Shown: positions 7,225 to 16,604 of the stretch, piece after piece
Layout: the number at the start of each line of letters is the position of its first letter
How positions within the stretch are numbered: position 1 is the stretch's first letter
NCBI GenBank assembly: GCA_965222205.1
Contig: OZ244932.1
Location: 1,488,001 to 1,552,000, forward strand
Source: RHLJ01 sp965222205
GTDB taxonomy: Bacteria > Bacteroidota > Rhodothermia > Balneolales > Balneolaceae
Direction of reading: 5' to 3'
Length of the DNA: 64,000 nt
Translations under genes and position numbers: made by a program
The notes under the pieces: generated by a model
Seen by the model: the letters and a program-made list of their open reading frames with translations, nothing else
The model's database searches: none
Told to the model about the DNA's origin: nothing

Positions 7225-8772
7225 ATGAAAACCAACACTTTCTTAACTGCTTGTTATTTTATCCTGTTTATATCCAACAATGCAGTAGGACAGAATTTCA
7301 AAGAAATAACTAATAAGCCATTCGATAATACTGGTTTGGAAGTGTATTGGACAGGAGCAGCATGGGTAGATCTAGATCAGGATGGCGACCTGGACTTATT
7401 CCTTACCAATAGAGCACCGGAACAAGCCCTTAGAACGAATAAAGTTCTACTCAATGAAGGCCAAGGGTTCAGCATCTCATCTGATCATTTCCTCGCTCAA
7501 CAAAATGGTTTTTGGTTTAGCACAAATATCATTGACTATAATAACGATGGGCTTACCGATATCTATGTATCAGGTATACCCGGAGCTCTATATAAAAATA
7601 AAGGAAACTCCACTTTTGAGAAAGTCATTGCCGGAGACATAGCTAAAATTACTTCAGCTGGAATTGCATCCGCTTGGGGGGATTTAGATCTTGATGGAAA
7701 TCTGGACTTAGTGCTAGTAAGACCTAACTGGCTTACTCTACCCCCTTTCTTTGGTCCTCCACCTTCTCCTTTAGTTTTTTTAAACAGCGGTGCTCCTGAC
7801 TATCAGCTTAATCAAATTGATACAAGTTATCTGCCCGATGACGAAACCTACCTCCAACCTACTTTATTTGATTTTGATGAAGATGGAGATTTGGATGTTT
7901 TAGTAGGAATGGGAAGCGGAGCTCCTAAAAAGGATATAATTCTTATAAACAAATTTAAAGAAACTGGAACTCTGACTTTTGAGCGGGATAATAAAAGTAC
8001 CATGTCAAAAGAATTGCTGGAGGGAAACCATTGGTCTTTTGCTGATATAGATAATGACGGAGATTTTGATGCTTTTGTCACTAATTGGGCTGTTTCAAAA
8101 AATGATAAGAATCATCCAAAGCATAACAACTTATTTGTAAACAAAGATGGTTTTTTTGAAAAGAATGAAGATGATCTATTGATATCAACCTACACCATGT
8201 CCAGCACTTTCTCTTGGGGAGATTTTGATAATGATGGTGACCTTGATGCTATTGAGGTAAATGACAGTACCTATTCTCTCAAATATTTTCAAAATGATGG
8301 AGAAGGAAATTTTAACCCCATGCTAGCGGGAGATCTGGGTAAAACAGTAAAACATCAAAGTGGTATCACCATTGGTGATTATGATAATGATGGAGATTTG
8401 GATGTGTTTGTCCCTGGTCCTGGATCACAGAGTTCTCTATTCAAAAATGATCTTAAAAACGGAAATAACTGGGTCAAATTTGAACTTGAAGGGTTTAAAA
8501 GTAACAGAAGTGCCATAGCCGCCATATTGTATTTAAAATCAATACGAGGAGATGAGACAGAAATCATTCAAAGCCGTGAAGTGTCTGGTTCGAATACCTT
8601 TTTTGGCAGTAATAGCTTGCAGCAACACTTTGGTTTGGGAAAAGATCAAACTATTAAAGAGTTAGTTATACACTGGCCGTCTGGAACTAAGGAACGATTT
8701 AATACTTTTTCTCTCAACAAAACAATTATCATAAAGGAAGGAACAGGAACTACAATCATCAAAACACAATAG
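7225..8772 (+). CDS. Secreted FG-GAP/VCBS repeat protein with ASPIC/UnbV end
   Basis: A 515-residue exported protein: signal peptide to about residue 22 (...SNNAVGQ), then at least seven calcium-binding DxDxDGxxD-type repeats (DLDQDGDLDLFL, DYNNDGLTDIYV, DLDLDGNLDLVL, DFDEDGDLDVLV, DIDNDGDFDAFV, DFDNDGDLDAIE, DYDNDGDLDVFV). The last about 100 residues form an ASPIC/UnbV domain (SREVSGSNTFFGSNS, HFGLGKDQTIKELVIHWPSG). Such proteins fold as beta-propellers and occur widely on Bacteroidota surfaces, usually with unknown ligands. It is divergent from the GH43-like gene, with two operator-like repeats between them. Confidence 0.92.
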   Translation: MKTNTFLTACYFILFISNNAVGQNFKEITNKPFDNTGLEVYWTGAAWVDLDQDGDLDLFLTNRAPEQALRTNKVLLNEGQGFSISSDHFLAQQNGFWFSTNIIDYNNDGLTDIYVSGIPGALYKNKGNSTFEKVIAGDIAKITSAGIASAWGDLDLDGNLDLVLVRPNWLTLPPFFGPPPSPLVFLNSGAPDYQLNQIDTSYLPDDETYLQPTLFDFDEDGDLDVLVGMGSGAPKKDIILINKFKETGTLTFERDNKSTMSKELLEGNHWSFADIDNDGDFDAFVTNWAVSKNDKNHPKHNNLFVNKDGFFEKNEDDLLISTYTMSSTFSWGDFDNDGDLDAIEVNDSTYSLKYFQNDGEGNFNPMLAGDLGKTVKHQSGITIGDYDNDGDLDVFVPGPGSQSSLFKNDLKNGNNWVKFELEGFKSNRSAIAAILYLKSIRGDETEIIQSREVSGSNTFFGSNSLQQHFGLGKDQTIKELVIHWPSGTKERFNTFSLNKTIIIKEGTGTTIIKTQ

Positions 8773-8858
8773 TAATTTAGTTTCCAGATTTAGTACTAAT
8801 TAACTTATAGTTAAAATCGAAATAAGAGAATAGAATCTACTTTTTAGAAGGTTTCAAG

Positions 8859-9878
8859 TCATAAATATGGCTTTGCCCAACTTTTCCATTCTAATATCTG
8901 GTTATATGAATACTCCAAACCACTAATTTTTTGTAATACTAAGAGTGCATTTCTAAAATTGTGGGCATCTTTTTTTTCCACGATTTCAATCAAAATTGGG
9001 ACCATTCTTTTTAAAGACTCCGATTCTACATTTTGAAGAGGCAGAGATCTTAGCACAACTAATGCCTTATTACGGTCAGTAAAACTTGGGAAATCCAACA
9101 CATGAACAATTTCATCTATATCTATTTCCAAATCCGGATTAGCTCTGACCAGGTAGTAGATTACTCTCATACTATTATTTCTGACAACGCTTTCAGGATC
9201 TTTAATAGAGGGCATCAATATATTGAGAAGTAACTGAGGATCAAGAAAAGCATGAGCTAATAGAAACGAAGCAGCAGCTCTTTGATTAACTAAAGAACTT
9301 CTATTCAATATTGTAATTAATTTTTCACGATGCTTCGATGAAAGTTCATTGATACGAGTTAAATACGGATCCAGTAATGAATGATTGAATGACCAAATAC
9401 AATGAACAACCGGACAACTCATGTCAATGATCTCCCCTTTCTCGAATAATTCAAAACTCAGATCCTCATATTCCTCCCAGAATTCAATTACTCCTTCTGG
9501 ATCATCGTAGGTCGTGGTATTAACCTTGCGGAAGTTTAATCGCTCCGATGCATCTTCTTTTTCTACTACATCAAGAATGAAATCCACTTTATCAGTATAA
9601 CTGGTAAAAAACCTGAAATTGACATACGAGTATTCATTTGTCTCTTGAATTATATGGATCAGATGCTCTTTTAATTCGTCATAGGATTCAGAATCGTTTT
9701 GATAATGTTTATTCAATTCCTCAATCTCATCCCCAAATAAATTAGTTAATTCAATTTTAGTTAAATGATCCGTACCAAAAACGGTAATTCCGTAATCTGT
9801 CTGAGCATGAATGGTATTTGAAAGGAAACTCGCTGGAAAAATGAAAAATAGTAGTCCTGATCTAAATGAGATACTCAT
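8859..9878 (-). CDS. Exported protein with HEAT-like repeats, unknown function
   Basis: About 339 residues if the ATG at 9878 is used; the longer frame begins with TTG at 9911 and adds a less signal-like lead. A signal peptide (SGLLFFIFPASFLSNTIHAQ) is followed by an alpha/beta N-terminal half with no family I recognise. From about residue 190 on, helical repeats of the HEAT type appear (LVNQRAAASFLLAHAFLDPQ, DPESVVRNNSMRVIYYLV, SFTDRNKALVVLRSL, NFRNALLVLQKISG). CPVVHCIW is a possible disulfide or metal pair. It ends the AT-rich accessory block, back-to-back with the thr leader region. Confidence 0.6.
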   Translation of the reverse strand: MSISFRSGLLFFIFPASFLSNTIHAQTDYGITVFGTDHLTKIELTNLFGDEIEELNKHYQNDSESYDELKEHLIHIIQETNEYSYVNFRFFTSYTDKVDFILDVVEKEDASERLNFRKVNTTTYDDPEGVIEFWEEYEDLSFELFEKGEIIDMSCPVVHCIWSFNHSLLDPYLTRINELSSKHREKLITILNRSSLVNQRAAASFLLAHAFLDPQLLLNILMPSIKDPESVVRNNSMRVIYYLVRANPDLEIDIDEIVHVLDFPSFTDRNKALVVLRSLPLQNVESESLKRMVPILIEIVEKKDAHNFRNALLVLQKISGLEYSYNQILEWKSWAKPYL

Positions 9879-10024
9879 TTCTAAATTTAACAATTGATTG
9901 ATAGTTATCAATTAGACAATCGAATTGATTGAAAAGTCGCTTAAACATTGTAATTACCCATCTACAATTCTTTCTTATTTTTAGGTTTACTTTAAGTGTG
10001 AAAAGGGATAGACTTCCAACTGTT

Positions 10025-10108
10025 ATGAAAGCAACTAATCTTCATACCATCTTTCCAATCTCAATCGGGTTTACCACAACCACGATTACTACTATTATTA
10101 CCCCTTAG
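10025..10108 (+). CDS. thrL: Threonine/isoleucine leader peptide of the thr operon
   Basis: A 27-codon frame ATG to TAG, 83 nt before thrA. It carries nine Thr and six Ile codons, with the run TTTTITTIIT at residues 17-26. This is the same logic as the Escherichia coli thr leader: scarcity of charged tRNA-Thr or tRNA-Ile would stall the ribosome and change mRNA folding downstream. Frame, length, codon content and position are all seen; regulation is inferred. No clear Shine-Dalgarno precedes it, which is normal in this group. The peptide starts MKATNLHT. Confidence 0.85.
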   Translation: MKATNLHTIFPISIGFTTTTITTIITP

Positions 10109-10114
10109 GGGGTA
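10099..10114 (+). promoter_or_regulatory. Hairpin overlapping the thr leader stop codon
   Basis: TACCCC and GGGGTA pair perfectly around a four-base loop TTAG that contains the leader's stop codon. There is no U-run after it, so a classical intrinsic terminator is not evident. Two weaker hairpins follow (TAGGA/TCCTA about 10134-10148, and AACGT/ACGTT about 10158-10180). Control could act on thrA translation or through Rho rather than by intrinsic termination. Confidence 0.4.
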
Positions 10115-10191
10115 CATATTTACATATCACATCTTAGGATATATTCCTACCTTCAACGTCTCACAACTCACAACGTTCATCGATATTCTTA

Positions 10192-12642
10192 ATGCTAGTT
10201 TTAAAATTTGGGGGCACCTCTGTTGGAAGTGCTGAAAGTTTAGCCCTTGTTCGGGAAATTATTTCTAAAAAATCTAAGTCAGAGCCGCTAACTGTGGTCG
10301 TATCAGCACTAGGCGGGGTGACTAATCATTTAGTTAGCTGTGCGAATCTCGCGGCCTCCGGCAACGAAGCTTATGAAGAAGTACTTCAGGAAATTGAAAC
10401 CAGGCACATAAGTCTTTGCAATGTTCTTATTCCTGTATCACAAAGAAGCCAAACCATCACTAAAGTGAAATTCTTACTCAACGATCTTGAAGATATTTGT
10501 CGTGGAGTTTTTCTGATTCAGGAGCTTTCTCCCCGCTCAAGCGACCATATTCTAAGTTTTGGAGAACGACTCTCCTCCACTATAATTACCGATTATTTTA
10601 AGGCTGCAAACTTAGATGTGAATCTTCTGGATCCAAGGAAAATCATAAAAACTGATGGGCAGTTTGGAAATGCTGTTGTAGATCTTGCTTTGAGCTACTC
10701 AAACATCCGGGAAGAATTTAAACAACATGCTCAGGTTAGCATTTGTCCAGGATTTCTGGCATCATCAAATATCGATAATCACACAACAACATTAGGTCGC
10801 GGGGGCTCTGACTATACTGCGGCTTTGATTGCAGCGGCTTTGGAGGTTAAATGCCTCGAAATCTGGACTGATGTAAGCGGTATGATGACCGCGAATCCAA
10901 AACTGGTACCTCTCGCCCATCCTATTAAAGAGCTTTCCTACGAGGAGGCTATGGAACTTTCCCATTTTGGAGCCAAGGTAATTTATCCACCAACTATCCA
11001 ACCAGTGCTGGACGGAGAAATTCCGGTGCTCATTAAAAACACTTTTGCTCCTGATGATGATGGAACAAAGATTTCCACGGACGGAATGATAAACGGGCAT
11101 TGGATTAAGGGGATCTCCTCAATTGATGATGTGGCATTGTGCACGCTTTCCGGTTCCGGGATGGTTGCTGTACCTAATTTCTCTTATCGTTTGTTTTCTG
11201 CGTTGAGTCGTGAAGAAGTAAACGTGATTATGATTACTCAAGCTTCATCTGAACATACGATAACAGTGGGCATCGACCGAAAAGATGTTGGCAGAGCTAA
11301 GGAAAGCATCGAATCAGAATTTGAGCATGAACTTCGGCAGCGTAAAGTGAATCCTTTGGATGTGGAAATTGATCTCTCTATCGTGGCTTTGGTAGGTACA
11401 AAAATGCGTCAACAAGTTGGGGTAAGTGCTACATTGTTTGAGACTTTGAGTCATAATGGGGTAAATGTTAAAGCCATTGCCCAGGGGTCTACCGAACTGA
11501 ATATTTCGGTGGTTGTGGATAAGAAAAATCTGAGTAAATCACTTAATTCTCTTCACGAAAGCTTCTTTTTATCTGAACTTCGGAAGTTTAATCTGTTTAT
11601 GATCGGGGTAGGAAATGTAGGAAAAACCTTTCTGGCTCAGATTCAAAAACAAAAGGAATTTCTTGCCACTGCCTTTAAGGTAAATCTGAATGTATCTGGA
11701 TTGGCTAATTCCAGGAAAATGTATTTCAATGAAGATTCGATTGATTTGAACCTATGGGAAAAACTTCTTTCAGATGAAGGAGAGGCTATGACTTTAGAGT
11801 CATTTACTGAAAAAATGGCTGGCATGAACCTCAGGAATAGTATTTTCATCGATTGTACGGCAAGCGAAGAAATTCCAAAATTGTATGAAAAAATCCTTTC
11901 AAGCAGTATTTCTGTTGTAACTCCTAACAAGATAGCCTGCTCCTCTGAGTTCGAAACGTATCTCGGCTTAAAGAAAACAGCAACTAAATACCGAGCCCGT
12001 TTCCTTTTTGAAACCAATGTGGGTGCAGGTCTTCCGATCGTTTCTACGGTTAGTGATTTATTGAAAAGCGGAGACCGGATTCACAAAATTCAGGCAGTGC
12101 TTTCTGGTACATTGAACTTTCTTTTCAATACCTATGACGGGACGCAAAAATTTAGTGATGTGGTTAGAGAAGCGAAAGCTGCTGGTTACACAGAACCGGA
12201 TCCTCGATTAGACCTGAGTGGTAAAGATGTAATGAGGAAAATTCTGATTCTGGCAAGAGAAAGTGGTCACAAACTCGAACTGGATGATATTGAGAATAAT
12301 ACTTTTGTTCCTGAGGAATGTATGAATACAGACTCAGTTGAAGCTTTTTATGATAAACTGGACGAACATGATGATGTGTTTCAAAAGCTTTATCAGGAAG
12401 CAGCATCTCAGGAAAAACGCATCAAATATGTAGCAACCTTTGAGAATGGTAAAGCAAAAACGGGGCTGGAAAGTTTTGGTTCTGAACACCCTTTTTACGA
12501 GTTGCACGGAAAAGATAACATTGTGCTCTTTCAAACCATGCGTTATCCGGAACAGCCATTAGTAGTAAAGGGTGCAGGAGCAGGTGCTGAAGTTACCGCC
12601 TCGGGTATATTTGCAGATATAATGAGAATCACTTCAATCTAG
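10192..12642 (+). CDS. thrA: Bifunctional aspartokinase / homoserine dehydrogenase
   Basis: An 816-residue enzyme making aspartyl-phosphate and, in its second half, reducing aspartate semialdehyde to homoserine; it gates Thr, Met, Lys and Ile synthesis. The kinase (about 1-285) begins KFGGTSVGSAES and holds GRGGSDYTAALIAAAL. Two ACT-like regulatory parts (about 315-460) show NVIMITQASSEHTI and VNVKAIAQGSTELNISV. The dehydrogenase (about 465-815) shows GVGNVGKTF, VTPNKIA, GAGLPIVSTV and AGYTEPDPRLDLSGKDV. Its length matches E. coli ThrA (about 820). It heads the operon, three bases before thrB, and lies behind the Thr/Ile leader. Confidence 0.98.
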   Translation: MLVLKFGGTSVGSAESLALVREIISKKSKSEPLTVVVSALGGVTNHLVSCANLAASGNEAYEEVLQEIETRHISLCNVLIPVSQRSQTITKVKFLLNDLEDICRGVFLIQELSPRSSDHILSFGERLSSTIITDYFKAANLDVNLLDPRKIIKTDGQFGNAVVDLALSYSNIREEFKQHAQVSICPGFLASSNIDNHTTTLGRGGSDYTAALIAAALEVKCLEIWTDVSGMMTANPKLVPLAHPIKELSYEEAMELSHFGAKVIYPPTIQPVLDGEIPVLIKNTFAPDDDGTKISTDGMINGHWIKGISSIDDVALCTLSGSGMVAVPNFSYRLFSALSREEVNVIMITQASSEHTITVGIDRKDVGRAKESIESEFEHELRQRKVNPLDVEIDLSIVALVGTKMRQQVGVSATLFETLSHNGVNVKAIAQGSTELNISVVVDKKNLSKSLNSLHESFFLSELRKFNLFMIGVGNVGKTFLAQIQKQKEFLATAFKVNLNVSGLANSRKMYFNEDSIDLNLWEKLLSDEGEAMTLESFTEKMAGMNLRNSIFIDCTASEEIPKLYEKILSSSISVVTPNKIACSSEFETYLGLKKTATKYRARFLFETNVGAGLPIVSTVSDLLKSGDRIHKIQAVLSGTLNFLFNTYDGTQKFSDVVREAKAAGYTEPDPRLDLSGKDVMRKILILARESGHKLELDDIENNTFVPEECMNTDSVEAFYDKLDEHDDVFQKLYQEAASQEKRIKYVATFENGKAKTGLESFGSEHPFYELHGKDNIVLFQTMRYPEQPLVVKGAGAGAEVTASGIFADIMRITSI

Positions 12643-12645
12643 ATT

Positions 12646-13578
12646 ATGGATCAAATTAAAGTTTTCGCTCCTGCTACTGTTGCCAATGTTGCCTGCGGTT
12701 TTGATGTAATGGGTTTTGCTCTGGAAGCGATAGGAGACGAAATCATTGTTTCAAAAACCGATGCCCCCGGATTGAAAATTACAGAGATTACGGGTTGTGA
12801 AGGACTTCCAACCGATCCAAAAAAGAACGTCGCCACTGTCGCAGTACAAGCTTTGCTAGACTCACTGCAAGATAAACCACCTTTTGGTTTTCAATTTAAG
12901 TTGCGCAAGAATGTAACTGGTGGAAGTGGTTTAGGTTCAAGCGCTTCCAGCTCTGCTGCCGCTGTATTTGCAGTTAATAAATTACTTAATGAGCCATTCT
13001 CACGACAAGAGTTAATAAGTTTTGCTATGGAGGGAGAGAAAGCGGCGTCAGGTCATCCCCATGCCGATAATGTGGCGCCTTCTCTTTTGGGAGGGTTTAC
13101 CCTTGTTCGCGGATATAATCCCCTGGATGTGATTGAACTCGATTATCCCGAAGAACTCTTCGCAACTATCGTTCACCCACAAATTGAGGTTAAAACATCG
13201 GATTCTAAGAAAATTCTGAAGCGACAAATCTCTCTTAAGGATGCCATTACCCAATGGGGAAATGTTGGCGGACTGGTAGCCGGACTTGCAAAAGGCGATT
13301 ATGACTTAATTGGCAGATCAATGAAAGATGTTATCGCCGAGCCTGTTCGTTCAATGCTTATTCCTTTATTTAAGGAAGCGAAGCAATCTGCCAACGAAGA
13401 AGGTGCTTTAGGGTGCAGTATCTCAGGATCCGGGCCTTCTATTTTCGCATTATCAAAAGGTAAAAGTATAGCCGATAAGGTGGCATCAGCATTTAAAATC
13501 ATCTATGAATCAAATGAAATTGATGCGAATGTATATGTCTCAGGAATTAATCCCATCGGTTCAGAGGTAATCAAATGA
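12646..13578 (+). CDS. thrB: Homoserine kinase
   Basis: A 310-residue GHMP kinase that phosphorylates homoserine, the step between ThrA and ThrC. The ATP loop GGSGLGSSASSSAAA is at about residues 89-103, FAPATVANVACGFDVMGFAL is the conserved N-terminal substrate region, and CSISGSGPSIFAL is the third GHMP motif. The length is normal. It starts three bases after thrA and overlaps thrC by four bases (ATGA), which indicates translational coupling. Confidence 0.98.
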   Translation: MDQIKVFAPATVANVACGFDVMGFALEAIGDEIIVSKTDAPGLKITEITGCEGLPTDPKKNVATVAVQALLDSLQDKPPFGFQFKLRKNVTGGSGLGSSASSSAAAVFAVNKLLNEPFSRQELISFAMEGEKAASGHPHADNVAPSLLGGFTLVRGYNPLDVIELDYPEELFATIVHPQIEVKTSDSKKILKRQISLKDAITQWGNVGGLVAGLAKGDYDLIGRSMKDVIAEPVRSMLIPLFKEAKQSANEEGALGCSISGSGPSIFALSKGKSIADKVASAFKIIYESNEIDANVYVSGINPIGSEVIK

Positions 13579-14870
13579 AGTATTACAGCACGAACGGTAA
13601 GGATAAACCGGTTTCTTTTAAGGAGGCTATTTTTAAGGGATTACCGGATGACAATGGCCTGTTTATGCCGGAAGAAATCCCAACTCTCCCCTCCTCATTT
13701 TTTGAAGAGATTTCGACTCTCACATTACCCGGAATTGGCTTTGAAGTAATCAAACCTTTCGTAGATGGCGAAATTCCTGATGATGAACTCAGTAACCTGA
13801 TCGAAGATGTTTTAAGCTTTGATATTCCGTTGAAGAAAATCAAAGAAGGCGTGTATTCTCTTGAGCTTTTTCATGGTCCCACACTGGCATTTAAAGATGT
13901 TGGAGCACGTTTTTTGGCACGATCGCTTAGTTATTTCACCAAACAGGAAGAGAAAAAATTAACAGTTTTAGTGGCTACATCCGGAGACACCGGAAGTGCC
14001 GTAGCAAATGGATTTTATAACGTTCCGAATATTGATGTAATCATTTTGTATCCATCCTGGAAGGTTAGCGAGTTCCAGGAACAACAAATGACTACGCTTG
14101 GCGGAAATATTACCGCTCTTGAAGTAGATGGCACTTTTGACGATTGCCAGAAGCTGGTTAAAGAAGCTTTCCTGAACGAGGAACTAAAATCCGCTTTGAA
14201 TCTGACTTCCGCCAATTCCATAAACATGGCCCGCTTGCTTCCTCAAAGTGTGTATTACTTTTACGCATGGGCTCAGCTTTCTGAGAAAGAAAAAAGGAAT
14301 GTATTTTTTTCTATCCCGAGCGGTAATTATGGAAATCTTTCGGCCGGATTGATCGCCCAACGAATGGGACTGCCTGTCAGGCATTTCCTGGCTTGTTCAA
14401 ACGCAAATGATACTGTTCCTTTGTATTTATGGAATGGAAACTTTGAACCGAAAGCCAGTGTAGCTACGATCTCGAACGCTATGGATGTTGGAAATCCAAG
14501 TAACTTTGTTCGCATGCTGGACTTATTTAATGGGAGTCATTCCAAAATGAGTGAATACATCTCCGGATATGCATACACAGACGAAAGCACACGGCAAACA
14601 ATTCAAAAAGTCTACGCGTTAACCGGCTACATCCTGGACCCACATGGAGCTGTTGGATATATGGGACTGGTTGATTATCTAAATTCTGCAAACGGAACTG
14701 GAATTGTTCTTGAAACAGCTCACCCCGTAAAATTCAACCAAACTGTAGAAGAAGAAATTGGAATGAAAGTCGCCCTTCCCTCTCATGTGGAATCAACAAG
14801 TCTGGAGAAGAATAGTATTCCTTTTGGGAAAGAGTTCGAAGAATTTAAAAACTTTCTTTTAGCTCTTTGA
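13575..14870 (+). CDS. thrC: Threonine synthase
   Basis: A 431-residue PLP enzyme that converts O-phosphohomoserine to threonine. The PLP lysine lies in HGPTLAFKDVGARF (about residues 95-108), and LVATSGDTGSAVANGF is the phosphate-binding loop. The length suits the bacterial YNTS-type threonine synthase (N-terminal KYYSTNGKDKPVSFKEAI). It closes the thr operon. No convincing intrinsic terminator follows in the 143 nt before the next gene. Confidence 0.98.
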   Translation: MKYYSTNGKDKPVSFKEAIFKGLPDDNGLFMPEEIPTLPSSFFEEISTLTLPGIGFEVIKPFVDGEIPDDELSNLIEDVLSFDIPLKKIKEGVYSLELFHGPTLAFKDVGARFLARSLSYFTKQEEKKLTVLVATSGDTGSAVANGFYNVPNIDVIILYPSWKVSEFQEQQMTTLGGNITALEVDGTFDDCQKLVKEAFLNEELKSALNLTSANSINMARLLPQSVYYFYAWAQLSEKEKRNVFFSIPSGNYGNLSAGLIAQRMGLPVRHFLACSNANDTVPLYLWNGNFEPKASVATISNAMDVGNPSNFVRMLDLFNGSHSKMSEYISGYAYTDESTRQTIQKVYALTGYILDPHGAVGYMGLVDYLNSANGTGIVLETAHPVKFNQTVEEEIGMKVALPSHVESTSLEKNSIPFGKEFEEFKNFLLAL

Positions 14871-15013
14871 AAGGGCTTAATTAGAAAAAAATAATACCGT
14901 AAATGCCCGTAAGGCTACTTCTTCTTTTTTTATTCATACCTGAGCTTTTGTTTTTCGAATGATTATTGTGATTTTAGATACGCTTTAGACACACGACTAA
15001 CTTCTTTTTAGGT

Positions 15014-15937
15014 ATGATCACATCAAGGGTACAGAAAATACGCTCGCCATGGGTAATAGTGGTACTTTCAATTGTTATATCAGAAATTTTATATATCGGG
15101 ATAAGTTATCTTTTTTTGGGAGGAATAGATCCCATTGGAATATTCTTCTCATTTATAATCCCTTCAGCTATTGCGTATCCTATTTCTAATGCTAAATTAA
15201 AACAAATAGCTAAGATAGAGGCTCAAAAAGAAGAGTTAGAACACCTGAACAGAATCAATAAACGCCTTTTTTCAACTATTGCGCATGATATCAGAAGCCC
15301 GATTTCCAGCGCTTCTATGCTTATAGACCTTACTCTTTCCGGAACATTATCGATAGATGAAAGCCGAACTCAACTCAAAGAAGTTTCTTCGAATATAAAT
15401 GTGTTACTAGCTTTTTTGGATGATTTACTTCTTTGGAGCAAATATCAAATCGAGAAAAAGCCGCTTAAACCTGAGCAGTTTCAAACTGAAGAACTTCTCC
15501 TGCAACTCATTCAACTCTATAAAAAAGTAATCTCTCAGAAAAACATAGAATTAAAGCTGGGGAATCTAAATTCCAGCATTTATATGGACAAAGGAAGTTA
15601 TTCTTTTGTTGTAAGAAACATTCTTCATAACGCGATTAAATATACCCCTGAAAATGGCAGAATTGAGATTTCAACCAAAGAGAGCAAACAACATATCCAA
15701 ACGATAATAAAAGATAATGGAGTTGGAATGGGGACAAATAAGGTAGAAAACATCCTGTCCAGGAGAAACTATCAATCTTCAAAAGGGACAAATCAGGAAA
15801 TTGGTACCGGGTTCGGATTAAGAACAGCCATTGAATATCTTGAGGAGCAAAATGGGGAGCTTAAAATTGACTCGAATCTAAATGAAGGAACTCAGGTTTC
15901 CATCGTTTTACCTAGAAAGCAGCCTAATGAATCCTAA
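15014..15937 (+). CDS. Sensor histidine kinase, orphan
   Basis: A 307-residue kinase with two N-terminal membrane segments (about 15-33 and 38-56), a short coiled linker (about 60-83), a HisKA phosphoacceptor (FSTIAHDIRSPISS, His about residue 92) and a HATPase_c domain with N-box ILHNAIKYTPENG, G1 DNGVGM and G2 GTGFGLRTA. There is no sizeable sensory domain, so it may respond to membrane state or a partner. No response regulator is adjacent. A methyltransferase frame overlaps its 3' end by 11 bases. Confidence 0.93.
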   Translation: MITSRVQKIRSPWVIVVLSIVISEILYIGISYLFLGGIDPIGIFFSFIIPSAIAYPISNAKLKQIAKIEAQKEELEHLNRINKRLFSTIAHDIRSPISSASMLIDLTLSGTLSIDESRTQLKEVSSNINVLLAFLDDLLLWSKYQIEKKPLKPEQFQTEELLLQLIQLYKKVISQKNIELKLGNLNSSIYMDKGSYSFVVRNILHNAIKYTPENGRIEISTKESKQHIQTIIKDNGVGMGTNKVENILSRRNYQSSKGTNQEIGTGFGLRTAIEYLEEQNGELKIDSNLNEGTQVSIVLPRKQPNES

Positions 15938-16547
15938 TACCAATACGTGGAACAGAATCCGATATACTATTTATCGTCCATTTTATGATTTAGTGGCAGC
16001 CTATTTCAGATCATTTCGTCAGCAATCTATTACCTCTCTTCAACTTAAACCCGAAGATAATGTATTGATTGTTGGTGCCGGAACAGGGCTTGATCTTGAA
16101 TTTCTAACTCAACAGAAGAATATAACTGCCATAGACATCACCCCTGCTATGATTGATAAACTCAGCAACCGGGCTGAATTACTGAACTTGAATGTTGATG
16201 CACTAGTTATGGATGGCAGTAAGCTGGATTTTGAGGATGAAACTTTTGATGCGGTCATCCTTCACTTGATTGTAGCCGTTATTCCTGATCCGGTAAGTTG
16301 TTTAAAAGAAACGGAAAGGATTCTTAAACCAGGTGGCAAATTTACGATTATGGATAAATTTGTCCCTCCGGGCTCTAAGCCGGGGATTTTGAGACGTTTA
16401 CTTAATCCAATTGCTAATGTTCTGGCAACCAACTTAAATCGTGATATCGATGATCTTCTTTCCCATACAACACTGAGTAAAGAATCAGATCTAAAACTGC
16501 GATCCATATTCCGTTTAATAGCGGGGGCAAAACCTTTACGAAATTAA
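15927..16547 (+). CDS. Class I SAM-dependent methyltransferase
   Basis: About 206 residues from the ATG at 15927; the longer frame from 15882 lies inside the kinase gene and is unlikely to be translated. Motif I is VLIVGAGTGLDLEFL (about residues 47-61), the acidic loop end ITAIDITP follows, and VILHLIVAVIPDPVSCLKETERILKPGG is the Methyltransf_11 signature region. A soluble cytosolic enzyme of unknown substrate; the fold resembles ubiquinone/phospholipid methylases. Overlap with the kinase gene suggests co-translation. Confidence 0.88.
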   Translation: MNPNTNTWNRIRYTIYRPFYDLVAAYFRSFRQQSITSLQLKPEDNVLIVGAGTGLDLEFLTQQKNITAIDITPAMIDKLSNRAELLNLNVDALVMDGSKLDFEDETFDAVILHLIVAVIPDPVSCLKETERILKPGGKFTIMDKFVPPGSKPGILRRLLNPIANVLATNLNRDIDDLLSHTTLSKESDLKLRSIFRLIAGAKPLRN

Positions 16548-16604
16548 TAATCCAACAAATAAACCATATATTAATAGCTAAGAAGCATAGGTAGGAGTGT
16601 ATTT

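Noticed and set aside
14871..15013. Terminator after thrC
   Set aside because: Only a three-base stem (GCC/GGC) precedes the T-rich tract; too weak to call.
15882..15926. Longer start for the methyltransferase
   Set aside because: It lies within the kinase catalytic end; ATG 15927 fits the family N-terminus and a short overlap.
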